Origin: an uncultured Flavobacteriales bacterium
Lineage (GTDB): Bacteria; Bacteroidota; Bacteroidia; Flavobacteriales_D; Crocinitomicaceae
Length of the DNA stretch: 40,711 bases
Direction of reading: 5' to 3'
NCBI GenBank assembly: GCA_905480355.1
Contig: CAJQQA010000124.1
Coordinates: forward strand, 1 to 40,711
The position numbers and the translations under genes were made by a program. Below are positions 10,244-18,991 of the stretch, piece by piece; the stretch's first letter is position 1; every line of letters starts with the position of its first letter. A model generated the notes under the pieces. The model saw nothing but the letters and a program-made list of their open reading frames with translations, made no database searches and was not told where the DNA came from.

Positions 10244-12364
10244 ATGAAAGTAAAACTCCTTACACTAAGTGTATTATTAATTAGCCAGTTTGGCTATTCT
10301 CAAAAAGTAGATCATTATTGTGGGTCTGCTCATAAAATGAATGAATTGCGCAATAACCCTGCGGCTTCTAAGTCCTTATTAGACGATAAATTAATCAGAC
10401 AACAAGAAGCAACTAATGGTGTAAAATCGATAAGGGGGGTGGTCTATAAAATTCCGATTGTTTTCCATATACTTCATAATGGAGGGAGTGAAAATATCAG
10501 CGAAGCACAAATATTTAATGGATTAGACGTTATTAATCGTGATTTTAGCAAGCAAAATGCTGATACAGCTGAAGTAATTGACCTTTTTAAACAACGCGTT
10601 GCAGATATCGAGATGGAATTTGTTCTAGCTTCAAGAGCCCCAAATGGCGCCTGCTTTAGAGGATATACTCGTACACAATCTACAATGACTTCTGCTGGTG
10701 ACGATGGATATGCACAAGTAGATGCTGTAAGAAACGGTAACGATGTCTATCAAGGTAATTGGCCAAGTAATAGATATTTGAATGTCTACATTATTAAAGA
10801 TGCTGGTGGTGCTGGTGGTTATACTAACCTTCCAAATAACTGGGGCGGTACGGATATGGCAAACGGAATTTGGTTGTTACACAATCAATTCAGTGAAATT
10901 GGAACATCTAGCACTTCAGCTGGACGTTCATTGACACATGAAATTGGGCATTGGTTTAATTTAAGTCACACGTGGGGAGGTACAAACACACCAGGTATTG
11001 CTTCAAACTGCTCAGAGGATGATGGAGTTGGTGACACACCAACATGCATAGGAGTTTCTGGTGGCGGATGTCCAATCACTCAAGATGAGTGTGGACCAAT
11101 TGCAAACGTACAAAACTACATGGATTATGCTTTGGGTTGTCAAACAATGTTTACAAGTGGGCAATCTACAAGAATGAGAAATGCTGCTATTTCAAGTGTT
11201 GGTGGTAGAAATAATCTTTGGACTCAATTGAACCTAGAGTTTACTGGTACCGATGCTCCAGCTCCTCTTTGTACTACTGAGTTTTCAGCAGATAGAATTT
11301 CTATTTGTTCAGGAGGTACAATAACGTTTACAGATGAGTCTTATAATAACGCAAATGGCTGGACATGGAGCTTCCCAGGAGGCACCCCAAATAGTTCGAC
11401 TGATCAAAACCCATTAATTACTTATGATACCCCAGGTCTTTATGAGGTTACACTAGAAGCTACAGACGGTACAATTACAGATACAGAAGTAAAGACTTCA
11501 TACATTAGAGTTCTTGCTAACGCTATTTCGTTACCTGTTTATGAAGGATTCGAAAGCTACACAACTCTTGATAACCTGCAAGAATGGGGCGTGGTTAATG
11601 AAAATAATGACGCTCAATTTCTGTTGTCTACAACCGTAGGTTTATCAGGAACTAAAAGTGTTGTATTACCAAATTATGGTCAAACTATAGGTTCTATGGA
11701 TGAGTTGATTTCACAACCTGTCGATTTATCAGTACTCGACCCGCTCACGGACAATATGACTTTAAGTTTTCGATATGCTTACAAAAGAAGAAACACTTCG
11801 GATGATGATTGGTTAAGAGTGTATTTAACATCGAATTGTGGTGATACATGGGCAATTAGAAAAACACTCCATGGTGTGCAGCTGGGTTCAAACACTCAGA
11901 CAAATTCATTTACCCCTACTTCTGCTGCAGACTGGAGAACGATTCATATGACTAACGTAACAAGCCCATTCTGGGTAGATAACTTCAGGTATAAATTTGC
12001 ATTTGAAGCGGGAGGTGGAAACAACATATACATTGATGATATCAACATATATCAAGGTTCTCCTTCTGATGATATCGTTGACGGAATAGCAGGAATTAAT
12101 GAACTTAACAACATATCACATATCGCGGTTTACCCAAATCCTACAAATGGTGAGTTGAATGTAAGTTTTAGCATCCAGAATGATGAGAAAACGACTATTT
12201 CAATACAAGATGTTTCTGGGAAAATAATTCAAGCACATTTAATCAATGCGATTAACGGTGAAAACGTTGTAAGTATTGATACGCAAAAAATGGGGGCAGG
12301 AATTTATTTTATGCAAATCTCAGTGAATGGAACAGTGAAAACAAAGAAGTTTATTGTAGAGTAA
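10244..12364 (+). CDS. M43-type (pregnancy-associated plasma protein A-like) secreted metalloprotease with PKD domain and T9SS sorting domain
   Basis: HEIGHWFNLSHTWGG zinc motif, NYMDYA Met-turn, PKD-like GWTWSFPGGTPNSSTDQNP, C-terminal VYPNPTNGELNV...GIYFMQISVNGTVKTKKFIVE. Confidence 0.9.
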   Translation: MKVKLLTLSVLLISQFGYSQKVDHYCGSAHKMNELRNNPAASKSLLDDKLIRQQEATNGVKSIRGVVYKIPIVFHILHNGGSENISEAQIFNGLDVINRDFSKQNADTAEVIDLFKQRVADIEMEFVLASRAPNGACFRGYTRTQSTMTSAGDDGYAQVDAVRNGNDVYQGNWPSNRYLNVYIIKDAGGAGGYTNLPNNWGGTDMANGIWLLHNQFSEIGTSSTSAGRSLTHEIGHWFNLSHTWGGTNTPGIASNCSEDDGVGDTPTCIGVSGGGCPITQDECGPIANVQNYMDYALGCQTMFTSGQSTRMRNAAISSVGGRNNLWTQLNLEFTGTDAPAPLCTTEFSADRISICSGGTITFTDESYNNANGWTWSFPGGTPNSSTDQNPLITYDTPGLYEVTLEATDGTITDTEVKTSYIRVLANAISLPVYEGFESYTTLDNLQEWGVVNENNDAQFLLSTTVGLSGTKSVVLPNYGQTIGSMDELISQPVDLSVLDPLTDNMTLSFRYAYKRRNTSDDDWLRVYLTSNCGDTWAIRKTLHGVQLGSNTQTNSFTPTSAADWRTIHMTNVTSPFWVDNFRYKFAFEAGGGNNIYIDDINIYQGSPSDDIVDGIAGINELNNISHIAVYPNPTNGELNVSFSIQNDEKTTISIQDVSGKIIQAHLINAINGENVVSIDTQKMGAGIYFMQISVNGTVKTKKFIVE

Positions 12365-12375
12365 TAACGTTAATT

Positions 12376-12419
12376 AAAACAAAAAACCCAGCGAGAAATC
12401 TTGCTGGGTTTTTTGTTTT
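12376..12419. terminator. Strong intrinsic terminator, 17-bp perfect stem (AAAACAAAAAACCCAGC / GCTGGGTTTTTTGTTTT)
   Basis: Perfect inverted repeat with T-rich tract, 12 nt after the M43-like gene stop; symmetric A/T flanks could act in both directions. Confidence 0.93.
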
Positions 12420-12471
12420 CTAACTTGGAGTCGAAACTGATTAATTCAAAACTTTTAAGCAATCTTCAAAT

Positions 12472-12819
12472 CTACGTAATGCTTATTTGGTTAAAATCGA
12501 GCCCTTTTTGTACCCAATATTGGAGTTCTTCATCCATATCGAAGCCTTCTGGTGTTATGAAAATGTAGCCCCGCATTGATCTCCCTGTAAAATCCATAGG
12601 CAAACAGACCTCTTTTTCTATTTCCTCTTCATAAGCAACCATGCCTATTTTTACCATCAATAAGTCTCCTTTAAATTTTTTATCATAATGAGTACCGCAA
12701 CACATTTTATCATTGACCATAAAAATCAACCCTCCCATCATTTCTTTCTCATGGAAAGTAACACTACTCGCGTTAATAATATGCCTAATCCTATCGGCTA
12801 AAAAGTCATCGTATGCCAT
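12472..12819 (-). CDS. TfoX/Sxy N-terminal-domain family protein
   Basis: MAYDDFLADRIR, MMGGLIFMVNDKMCCG, MDFTGRSMRGYIFI. Confidence 0.88.
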   Translation of the reverse strand: MAYDDFLADRIRHIINASSVTFHEKEMMGGLIFMVNDKMCCGTHYDKKFKGDLLMVKIGMVAYEEEIEKEVCLPMDFTGRSMRGYIFITPEGFDMDEELQYWVQKGLDFNQISIT

Positions 12820-12866
12820 GATTTAATCTAATTTACTATGCTGAATATTTTTGAGATCAAATTAAT

Positions 12867-13595
12867 TCATTTTTTTCGAATACGGTAATAATCTTTTGAA
12901 ATACCATGCCATTGAACTTGCTCCTTCCAAAATGCAGTTTCAATATTTTTAAATCTATTTCTATTTCTACGGACTTCACTCTCTTTTATTGGCTGACATC
13001 GCAATCGATAAACACTGATCAAATATGATAGGGATTCGTATTCTCTCACTTCGGCAGTCTTATCAGGATAGCAAGAAATAATTTGCTCAGAGCTAAGGTC
13101 TATTTGAAATTCACTTTTATCGGATATAACGTAAAATCGCATACTGTCAGATTTGTCGATCCTAATTTGCGTATTAATGGTATCATTAAATATTATTCGC
13201 CCTGTTTCTGCCAAAATGAAATTCTTGTTTTTTTTGGCACTATTTAAACCTTTTAAATATGCTTTTTCAAAGTGTTTTTCGTAAGACGTTCTACTCAAAT
13301 AATTATCATAAGAGCATGAACATTCTTCAATAGACAAAGTGTCAATGTTCTCCAAGAAAACCAATGAATCGTTTTCATAGTTGACAAGATTAACAGTACC
13401 TCTCACAAAAAAATTAAACTCTTTATTTTCCGTATTGCGCATGCGACAATTCCTGTTAAAATCAAATTCTATAAAAATTAATTTTTTGTTTAACTCTCCA
13501 ATGGGCAATAGACGATATTCTGTCTCCGCACAACATGATAGGGCGACACTTGAGCGAATAAATAGGATACAGAAAATAAAGATTATGTTATTCAT
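12867..13595 (-). CDS. Hypothetical secreted protein
   Basis: 242-aa ORF with N-terminal signal-like MNNIIFIFCILFIRSSVALSCC. Confidence 0.7.
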   Translation of the reverse strand: MNNIIFIFCILFIRSSVALSCCAETEYRLLPIGELNKKLIFIEFDFNRNCRMRNTENKEFNFFVRGTVNLVNYENDSLVFLENIDTLSIEECSCSYDNYLSRTSYEKHFEKAYLKGLNSAKKNKNFILAETGRIIFNDTINTQIRIDKSDSMRFYVISDKSEFQIDLSSEQIISCYPDKTAEVREYESLSYLISVYRLRCQPIKESEVRRNRNRFKNIETAFWKEQVQWHGISKDYYRIRKK

Positions 13596-13664
13596 GATAA
13601 TTTACATCGTTGATTTAAACATTATAATGAAGCTTTATTCTAAAGTAACGAGAAGTCATAAAAC

Positions 13665-13698
13665 AAAAACAGCAGTAAGAAACCTTACTGCTGTTTTT
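13665..13698 (-). terminator. Intrinsic terminator of the aldehyde dehydrogenase gene
   Basis: 15-bp perfect stem AAAAACAGCAGTAAG / CTTACTGCTGTTTTT with 4-nt loop, about 20 nt past the minus-strand stop. Confidence 0.92.
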
Positions 13699-13718
13699 AA
13701 AGATATTAAATTAACTCT

Positions 13719-15275
13719 TTAAAGTTCGAACTTGATACCTTGTGCTAAAGGTAAGCTGTCTGTATAGTTAATTGTATTAGTTTGACGACGCATGTAGACT
13801 TTCCAAGCATCAGATCCAGACTCACGCCCACCACCTGTTTCTTTCTCTCCACCAAATGCTCCACCAATCTCAGCGCCAGAAGTACCAATATTAACGTTTG
13901 CAATACCACAATCAGATCCGGTACAAGCTAAAAATGCTTCCGACTCTTTCAAACTGTTCGTCATTATTGCAGAAGACAATCCTTGAGGTACGTTATTTTG
14001 AATCGCAATTGCGTTCTCTACACTACCAGAATATTTCATTATATATAAGATTGGCGCAAAAGTTTCGTGCTGCACAATGTCGTAAGTGTTTTCCGCTTCA
14101 ACAATAGCCGGTTTAACATAACATCCAGACTCATATCCTTCACCTTCATAAACACCACCTTCAACTAAAATGTTTCCGCCTTCAGCTTTTGCTCTCTCTA
14201 AAGCAGATAAGTACATTTCAACAGCATCTTTATCAATTAGTGGACCAACATGGTTGTTCTCATCTAGTGGGTTACCTACTTTTAACTGTGGGTAGGCATT
14301 TACTATCGCACTAACGAAAGTATCATATACATCTTCATGGATAATTAGTCGTCTAGTAGAAGTGCAACGCTGTCCACCTGTTCCAACTGCTCCAAATACT
14401 GCTCCCGGAAGAACAATTTTTAAATCTGCTGTTGGTGTTATAATGATTGCATTGTTTCCTCCTAGCTCTAATAAAGAAGTTCCTAATCTTGCTCCAACTG
14501 CTGCACTTACCGCTTTACCCATGCGAGTAGAGCCGGTTGCAGAAACCAAAGGAATACGTGCATCGTTAGACATTAAAATTCCTAAATCAGCACCGCCTAT
14601 AACTAAACCAGAAACTCCTTCAGGAACTCGGTTAGCATCAAATACTTCTTTTGTAATTTGTTGACACGCTAATGCTGTTAGAGGTGCTTTTTCAGATGGT
14701 TTCCATACACAAACATCACCACAAACCCAAGCAAGAGCTGTATTCCAGTTCCAAACAGCAACTGGGAAGTTGAATGCAGAAATAATTCCTACGATTCCTC
14801 TTGGATGATACTGCTCATACATTCTGTGACCTGGGCGTTCAGAGTGCATTGTAAGACCATGCAATTGACGAGAAAGACCTACTGCGAAATCACAGATGTC
14901 AATCATTTCTTGTACTTCACCTAATCCTTCTTGGTAAGATTTTCCCATTTCGTAAGAAACCAATTTACCTAAAGGCTCTTTGTACTCACGTAATTTTGTC
15001 GCCAGCTGACGAACAACTTCTCCACGAGCAGGTGCAGTCCATTTTCTCCATTCTTTAAAAGCTTCACCAGCTTTTAAGACAACGGCTTCATAATCAACTT
15101 CCGTTGCACTCTTAACTGAGGCAATTACGTTTCCATCTACTGGAGAAACAGAATCAATTTTCTCTCCTCTAGTATTAAACCAATGTCCACCAGTAGATGC
15201 ACCATTGTTTACTTCCTCAATTCCGAATTGAGATAAAATTTCCTTCATTCCAAGGTCTGTCATAACTTCCGCCAT
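13719..15275 (-). CDS. Aldehyde dehydrogenase, ALDH7-like (L-aminoadipate-semialdehyde dehydrogenase type)
   Basis: WNWNTALAWVCGDVCVWKPSEKAPLTALACQ, LLELGGNNAIII, GQRCTSTRRLI, EIGGAFGGEKETGGGRESGSDAWKVYMRRQT. Confidence 0.93.
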   Translation of the reverse strand: MAEVMTDLGMKEILSQFGIEEVNNGASTGGHWFNTRGEKIDSVSPVDGNVIASVKSATEVDYEAVVLKAGEAFKEWRKWTAPARGEVVRQLATKLREYKEPLGKLVSYEMGKSYQEGLGEVQEMIDICDFAVGLSRQLHGLTMHSERPGHRMYEQYHPRGIVGIISAFNFPVAVWNWNTALAWVCGDVCVWKPSEKAPLTALACQQITKEVFDANRVPEGVSGLVIGGADLGILMSNDARIPLVSATGSTRMGKAVSAAVGARLGTSLLELGGNNAIIITPTADLKIVLPGAVFGAVGTGGQRCTSTRRLIIHEDVYDTFVSAIVNAYPQLKVGNPLDENNHVGPLIDKDAVEMYLSALERAKAEGGNILVEGGVYEGEGYESGCYVKPAIVEAENTYDIVQHETFAPILYIMKYSGSVENAIAIQNNVPQGLSSAIMTNSLKESEAFLACTGSDCGIANVNIGTSGAEIGGAFGGEKETGGGRESGSDAWKVYMRRQTNTINYTDSLPLAQGIKFEL

Positions 15276-15348
15276 TCTATTCTATATTTAATTAACCTAT
15301 TCTATTATTTGTTACGGGTACAAAATTACGGTAAATAATTGTAAAAAC

Positions 15349-16005
15349 TCAATCATTTTTCGCTTCAAAAGAGGATTGCCATTTCCAATAAAGTCCTGCA
15401 GAGATTGCACCCAAAGGCGTTGCAACCAAATACAACCAAAGATGCTCTGTATGCCCAGAAACAAGAGCTGGAGCGATACTACGAATTGGATTCATACTCG
15501 CATTACTTATTGGGCCAGCAAACAAAGCCTCTAAACCGACAGTCATTCCAATAGCAATTGGAGCATAATATTGTTCTATTCTTCTCCCTTGTGAGGTCAG
15601 CAAAATCACAATCATCAATAAAAATGTGAGGATAAATTCTAAAATTAGTGATTGCATTTCTGAACCACTTGGCATAGAAGCACCGAGTAATTCATTCTCT
15701 GGAAATAAAAATTTCAATGTAAAGCTTGCCAGAAAAGCCCCTATTGCTTGAACACCAAGATATGGAAGAAGTTCTTTTTTAGGGTGCAATTTCAACATTA
15801 CTAGTGTTATTGTAACGGCAGGATTCATGTGTGCTCCTGAAATCCTTCCATACGCAAAAATCATTATCATAACGATCAAGCCCCAGGCTGTTGCAACACC
15901 AAAATGAGAAATTGCTCCCGTCATTTCAGTATTTATGACCATTGCTCCCGTTCCACAAAAAATCATGAAAAAGGTTGCTATTAATTCTCCTACGTATTTT
16001 TTCAT
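15349..16005 (-). CDS. MIP/aquaporin family channel
   Basis: First motif SGAHMNPAVT; second motif NASMNPIRSIAP (NPI rather than NPA); ATGA overlap with upstream arsC. Confidence 0.92.
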   Translation of the reverse strand: MKKYVGELIATFFMIFCGTGAMVINTEMTGAISHFGVATAWGLIVMIMIFAYGRISGAHMNPAVTITLVMLKLHPKKELLPYLGVQAIGAFLASFTLKFLFPENELLGASMPSGSEMQSLILEFILTFLLMIVILLTSQGRRIEQYYAPIAIGMTVGLEALFAGPISNASMNPIRSIAPALVSGHTEHLWLYLVATPLGAISAGLYWKWQSSFEAKND

Positions 16006-16418
16006 AAATATGCTGAAACGAATTCTTTACAATACAACTTTACCAAATCTCGAACCCTGTCGAAATCTTGCTTAACTTCACTTTCAGTTCCTACAGCTTT
16101 TGCTGGATCTGGAAAGTTTTTGTGAAAACGAGTCGCATTTGATGGGAAATAAGGACATCTCTCTTTAGCGTTATCACACACTGTGATAATGTAATCGAAA
16201 TCAATGTTTTCATATTCGTTGACGTTATTTGATGTGTTTTGAGAAATATCAACCCCATCTTTTTGCATCGTCTCAATTGCTTTTGGATTGACTCCATGCG
16301 TTTCAACACCGGCACTATAAATTGTTGTCCCTTCAGGCGAAAACGCTTTCAAGTAGCCCTCGGCAATTTGACTTCTACAACTGTTTCCTGTGCAAAGCAC
16401 TAATACATTCTTCGACAT
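16002..16418 (-). CDS. arsC: Arsenate reductase, low-MW PTPase (thioredoxin-coupled) type
   Basis: VLVLCTGNSCRSQIAEG P-loop; arsenic gene context. Confidence 0.93.
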   Translation of the reverse strand: MSKNVLVLCTGNSCRSQIAEGYLKAFSPEGTTIYSAGVETHGVNPKAIETMQKDGVDISQNTSNNVNEYENIDFDYIITVCDNAKERCPYFPSNATRFHKNFPDPAKAVGTESEVKQDFDRVRDLVKLYCKEFVSAYL

Positions 16419-16427
16419 ATCAAGAGT

Positions 16428-16940
16428 TTAACAGCAACCTGATCCAGGTTCACATGATTCACCATTTACGACTTCCGCTATTGAAACTTTCACTTTTTCC
16501 TCAGTTGGAGAACAGCAAGCATTTGCTTCTTCACCAATATATTTCGGATCATTAAATTCTGAATCTTCATGAAAATAATAAACCTCCCATTGAATTCCAT
16601 CAGGATCGGTTGCCCAAAACTTATCTTGAACAGCATAACAGCAAGACACTCCAATTTCTTCAAGAGAAACTACTCCTTGTTCACGGGCTATTTTCAGTTT
16701 TGCCTCCATTTCTTCTTTTAAAGCAACTTGAATGCCTACGTGCCCAAAATTAGCTTGCACTCTCTCTGGATTCTCGATAAATGAAATGATTAAACCTGGG
16801 TTTTCCATCTCGTATTTTGCGTAACCTTTCTTTACTTTAGAAGCTGATTGCCCAAAAAATGTAGTGTAAAAGTTTACTGTGGCAGCCAAGTCACTCACAT
16901 AAAAAGACATGTGGATTCTTGGGAGTTTTGTATTTGTCAT
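16428..16940 (-). CDS. ArsI/CadI family glyoxalase-fold metalloenzyme (C-As lyase-like)
   Basis: VOC fold, GVSCCYAVQDKFWATDPDGIQWEVYYF, Cys-rich tail ACCSP...ESCEPGSGCC; start set at MTNTKLPRIHMSFYV (ORF extends to 16961). Confidence 0.9.
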   Translation of the reverse strand: MTNTKLPRIHMSFYVSDLAATVNFYTTFFGQSASKVKKGYAKYEMENPGLIISFIENPERVQANFGHVGIQVALKEEMEAKLKIAREQGVVSLEEIGVSCCYAVQDKFWATDPDGIQWEVYYFHEDSEFNDPKYIGEEANACCSPTEEKVKVSIAEVVNGESCEPGSGCC

Positions 16941-16951
16941 ATCGTTAATTT

Positions 16952-17284
16952 TTAGCAGCAATCGGATTCGTCACAGTTTGCTGAGTTTAATAATGTATTA
17001 ATTTGTGTAGATAATTTGCTCCAGTTCTCCTGATTTATGCAATAACACATGCTCGTTCCTTCAATTGTTCCTTTAATAAGTCCAATCGACTTTAGCTCTT
17101 TCAAATGCTGAGAAACTGTCGATTGTGCGAGCCCTATTTCCGTAACCAAACTTCCACAAACACATGAATTCGTCTTAATTATCGACTGAAGAATTGCAAT
17201 TCTTGCTGGATGCCCAAGAACTTTCATCATTTGAGAAAGTTCAATGTGCTCTGCTGTGTAATTTTCTGTCTTTGTTAAACCCAT
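16952..17284 (-). CDS. ArsR/SmtB family metalloregulator
   Basis: TNSCVCGSL, GLAQSTVSQHLKELKSIGLIKG; start set at MGLTKTEN because the longer ORF start runs through the operator. Confidence 0.92.
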   Translation of the reverse strand: MGLTKTENYTAEHIELSQMMKVLGHPARIAILQSIIKTNSCVCGSLVTEIGLAQSTVSQHLKELKSIGLIKGTIEGTSMCYCINQENWSKLSTQINTLLNSANCDESDCC

Positions 17285-17296
17285 TTGTGAATCATT

Positions 17297-17314
17297 TATC
17301 GCAATATTACGATA
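17297..17314. promoter_or_regulatory. Probable ArsR operator: near-perfect 18-bp palindrome TATCGCAATATTACGATA
   Basis: One mismatched half-site position; 12 bp upstream of arsR ATG, next to TTCATTTG (-7-like) on the minus strand. Confidence 0.75.
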
Positions 17315-17420
17315 TACAAATGAATATAGCACCCTTTTTTAACTTTTTTATGAAAAAAAATTAATCCTAATTAGAAAAATAGATTTACTACTACCAAGGA
17401 ATTGACAATAGAACTTTTCT

Positions 17421-17428
17421 TATATTTG
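17421..17428 (+). promoter_or_regulatory. Bacteroidota -7 element TATATTTG upstream of the antiporter, with TTG at 17402-17404 as -33
   Basis: Exact TAnnTTTG match, 16 nt from the ATG. Confidence 0.55.
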
Positions 17429-17444
17429 AATTAAATAAAAATAA

Positions 17445-18710
17445 ATGAACCCATATTTTCTCATTATTGCACTTGCTGGTATTATTATACTTAGCTTTTT
17501 TTTCAATGTGATTTCGGAAAAGACAAATATTCCATCTGTGCTAATGCTTATCGGCCTGGGCATGGGTTTAAAAGCTTGGATGACGTCTCAGGGCATCATT
17601 GATGATGACCTTGAATTGGATTCTATTCTAGAAGTACTTGGCAACGTAGGTTTGGTTATGATTGTACTAGAGGCGGCGCTCGATCTAAAATTAGAAAGAG
17701 ATAAAAGAGGTCTAATTTTGCGTTCCTTTCTGATTGCTTTGCTCGGAATTGGAGGTTCAATGTTCGCTCTAGGCGGTTTTTTCATGTATATTTTTCCAGA
17801 TACCTCATTGTATACAGCAATTATATATGCGATCCCTTTAAGTATTATGAGTAGTGCAATTATTATTCCCAGTGTAGGTCGATTAATAGAAAATAAAAGA
17901 GAATTTATGGTCTATGAAAGCACTTTTTCTGACATTCTCGGGATTATGACCTTTTACTTTATGATTGGTGCTGATGGAGGAGCAGGTGGAGGGTCTTTGA
18001 TTCTAGAAATATCCCTCAATATCCTTGGAACGATTGTTCTCTCTGTTATTGTTGCATATGTTATGGTGTACTTATTTCAACACCTGCAAATGCAGGTAAA
18101 GCTGTTTTTGATTATTGGAATATTAATGCTTCTTTTCGCTGTTGGTAAAATATTTCACTTGTCCTCTTTGCTTTTGATATTAACTTTCGGATTGGTCCTT
18201 AATAATACCGATCTTTTTTTTCAAGGGCGATTGTCCAAGATTTTTGACAAAGAAAAGGTCAAACCAATATTACACGATTTTCACACATTAACATTAGAAT
18301 CTGCTTTTCTCATCCGAACGTTTTTCTTTGTAATTTTTGGGCTAAGTATTTCTATTTCTTCATTGTATAACTTTGAAGTTGCTATTAATAGCGCTGTGAT
18401 TGTCGCCGTTTTATATTGTATTCGTTATTTGTTGTTGCGCGTCTTTGGCAAAGGGCATATGTTTCCAGAGGTGTTCATTGCTCCTCGCGGATTAATAACT
18501 GTACTCTTGTTTTTTGTAGTCGCTAAGAATGACAGCTTTACGATAGAAAACTTTGATACTGGGCTTTTACTTTACCCTATTCTTATTACTAGCATGATTA
18601 TGATGGTTGCCTTAATTACATATCGTGGAGAAAAAGTGACAGATGTTATTTTCCAAAAACTTCCTTTGCGCAAAAACAATAAAGAGGACAAGGAATCAAT
18701 GGTAAAGTGA
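17445..18710 (+). CDS. Cation:proton antiporter (CPA family)
   Basis: Multi-TM ORF; LEAALDLKLERDKRG, AIPLSIMSSAIIIPSV, APRGLITVLLFFVVA. Confidence 0.88.
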   Translation: MNPYFLIIALAGIIILSFFFNVISEKTNIPSVLMLIGLGMGLKAWMTSQGIIDDDLELDSILEVLGNVGLVMIVLEAALDLKLERDKRGLILRSFLIALLGIGGSMFALGGFFMYIFPDTSLYTAIIYAIPLSIMSSAIIIPSVGRLIENKREFMVYESTFSDILGIMTFYFMIGADGGAGGGSLILEISLNILGTIVLSVIVAYVMVYLFQHLQMQVKLFLIIGILMLLFAVGKIFHLSSLLLILTFGLVLNNTDLFFQGRLSKIFDKEKVKPILHDFHTLTLESAFLIRTFFFVIFGLSISISSLYNFEVAINSAVIVAVLYCIRYLLLRVFGKGHMFPEVFIAPRGLITVLLFFVVAKNDSFTIENFDTGLLLYPILITSMIMMVALITYRGEKVTDVIFQKLPLRKNNKEDKESMVK

Positions 18711-18991
18711 AAACGAAGAAGACCTAAGCTCTAAATTGTATACTACTGAATCGGACTTATTGCGAAATTATACAATAGTTGATAATGGGAATAGCGTTAA
18801 CTTATCTAGCTATCATTCAAAGAATACCAAAAAGCTTTTTTTGTACTAATCGGTGTGCTTGATTCATAGACAAATTTGTCACTCAATTAAAATTAGCTAA
18901 CTTGTGCAACTGTTTGTCCTTATAACGAACTGCACTTATTAAAAGCTCGTAGTCAAAATATGATTACATCCTTTAAATTTTATATAGAATA

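Noticed and set aside
14362-14664. 100-aa plus-strand ORF inside the aldehyde dehydrogenase gene
   Set aside because: Fully antisense to a well-conserved catalytic region; composition typical of a shadow ORF.
18711-18991. Possible gene remnant or ncRNA between the antiporter and M36 protease genes
   Set aside because: No ORF, strong hairpin or recognisable motif seen by eye; treated as plain intergenic sequence.
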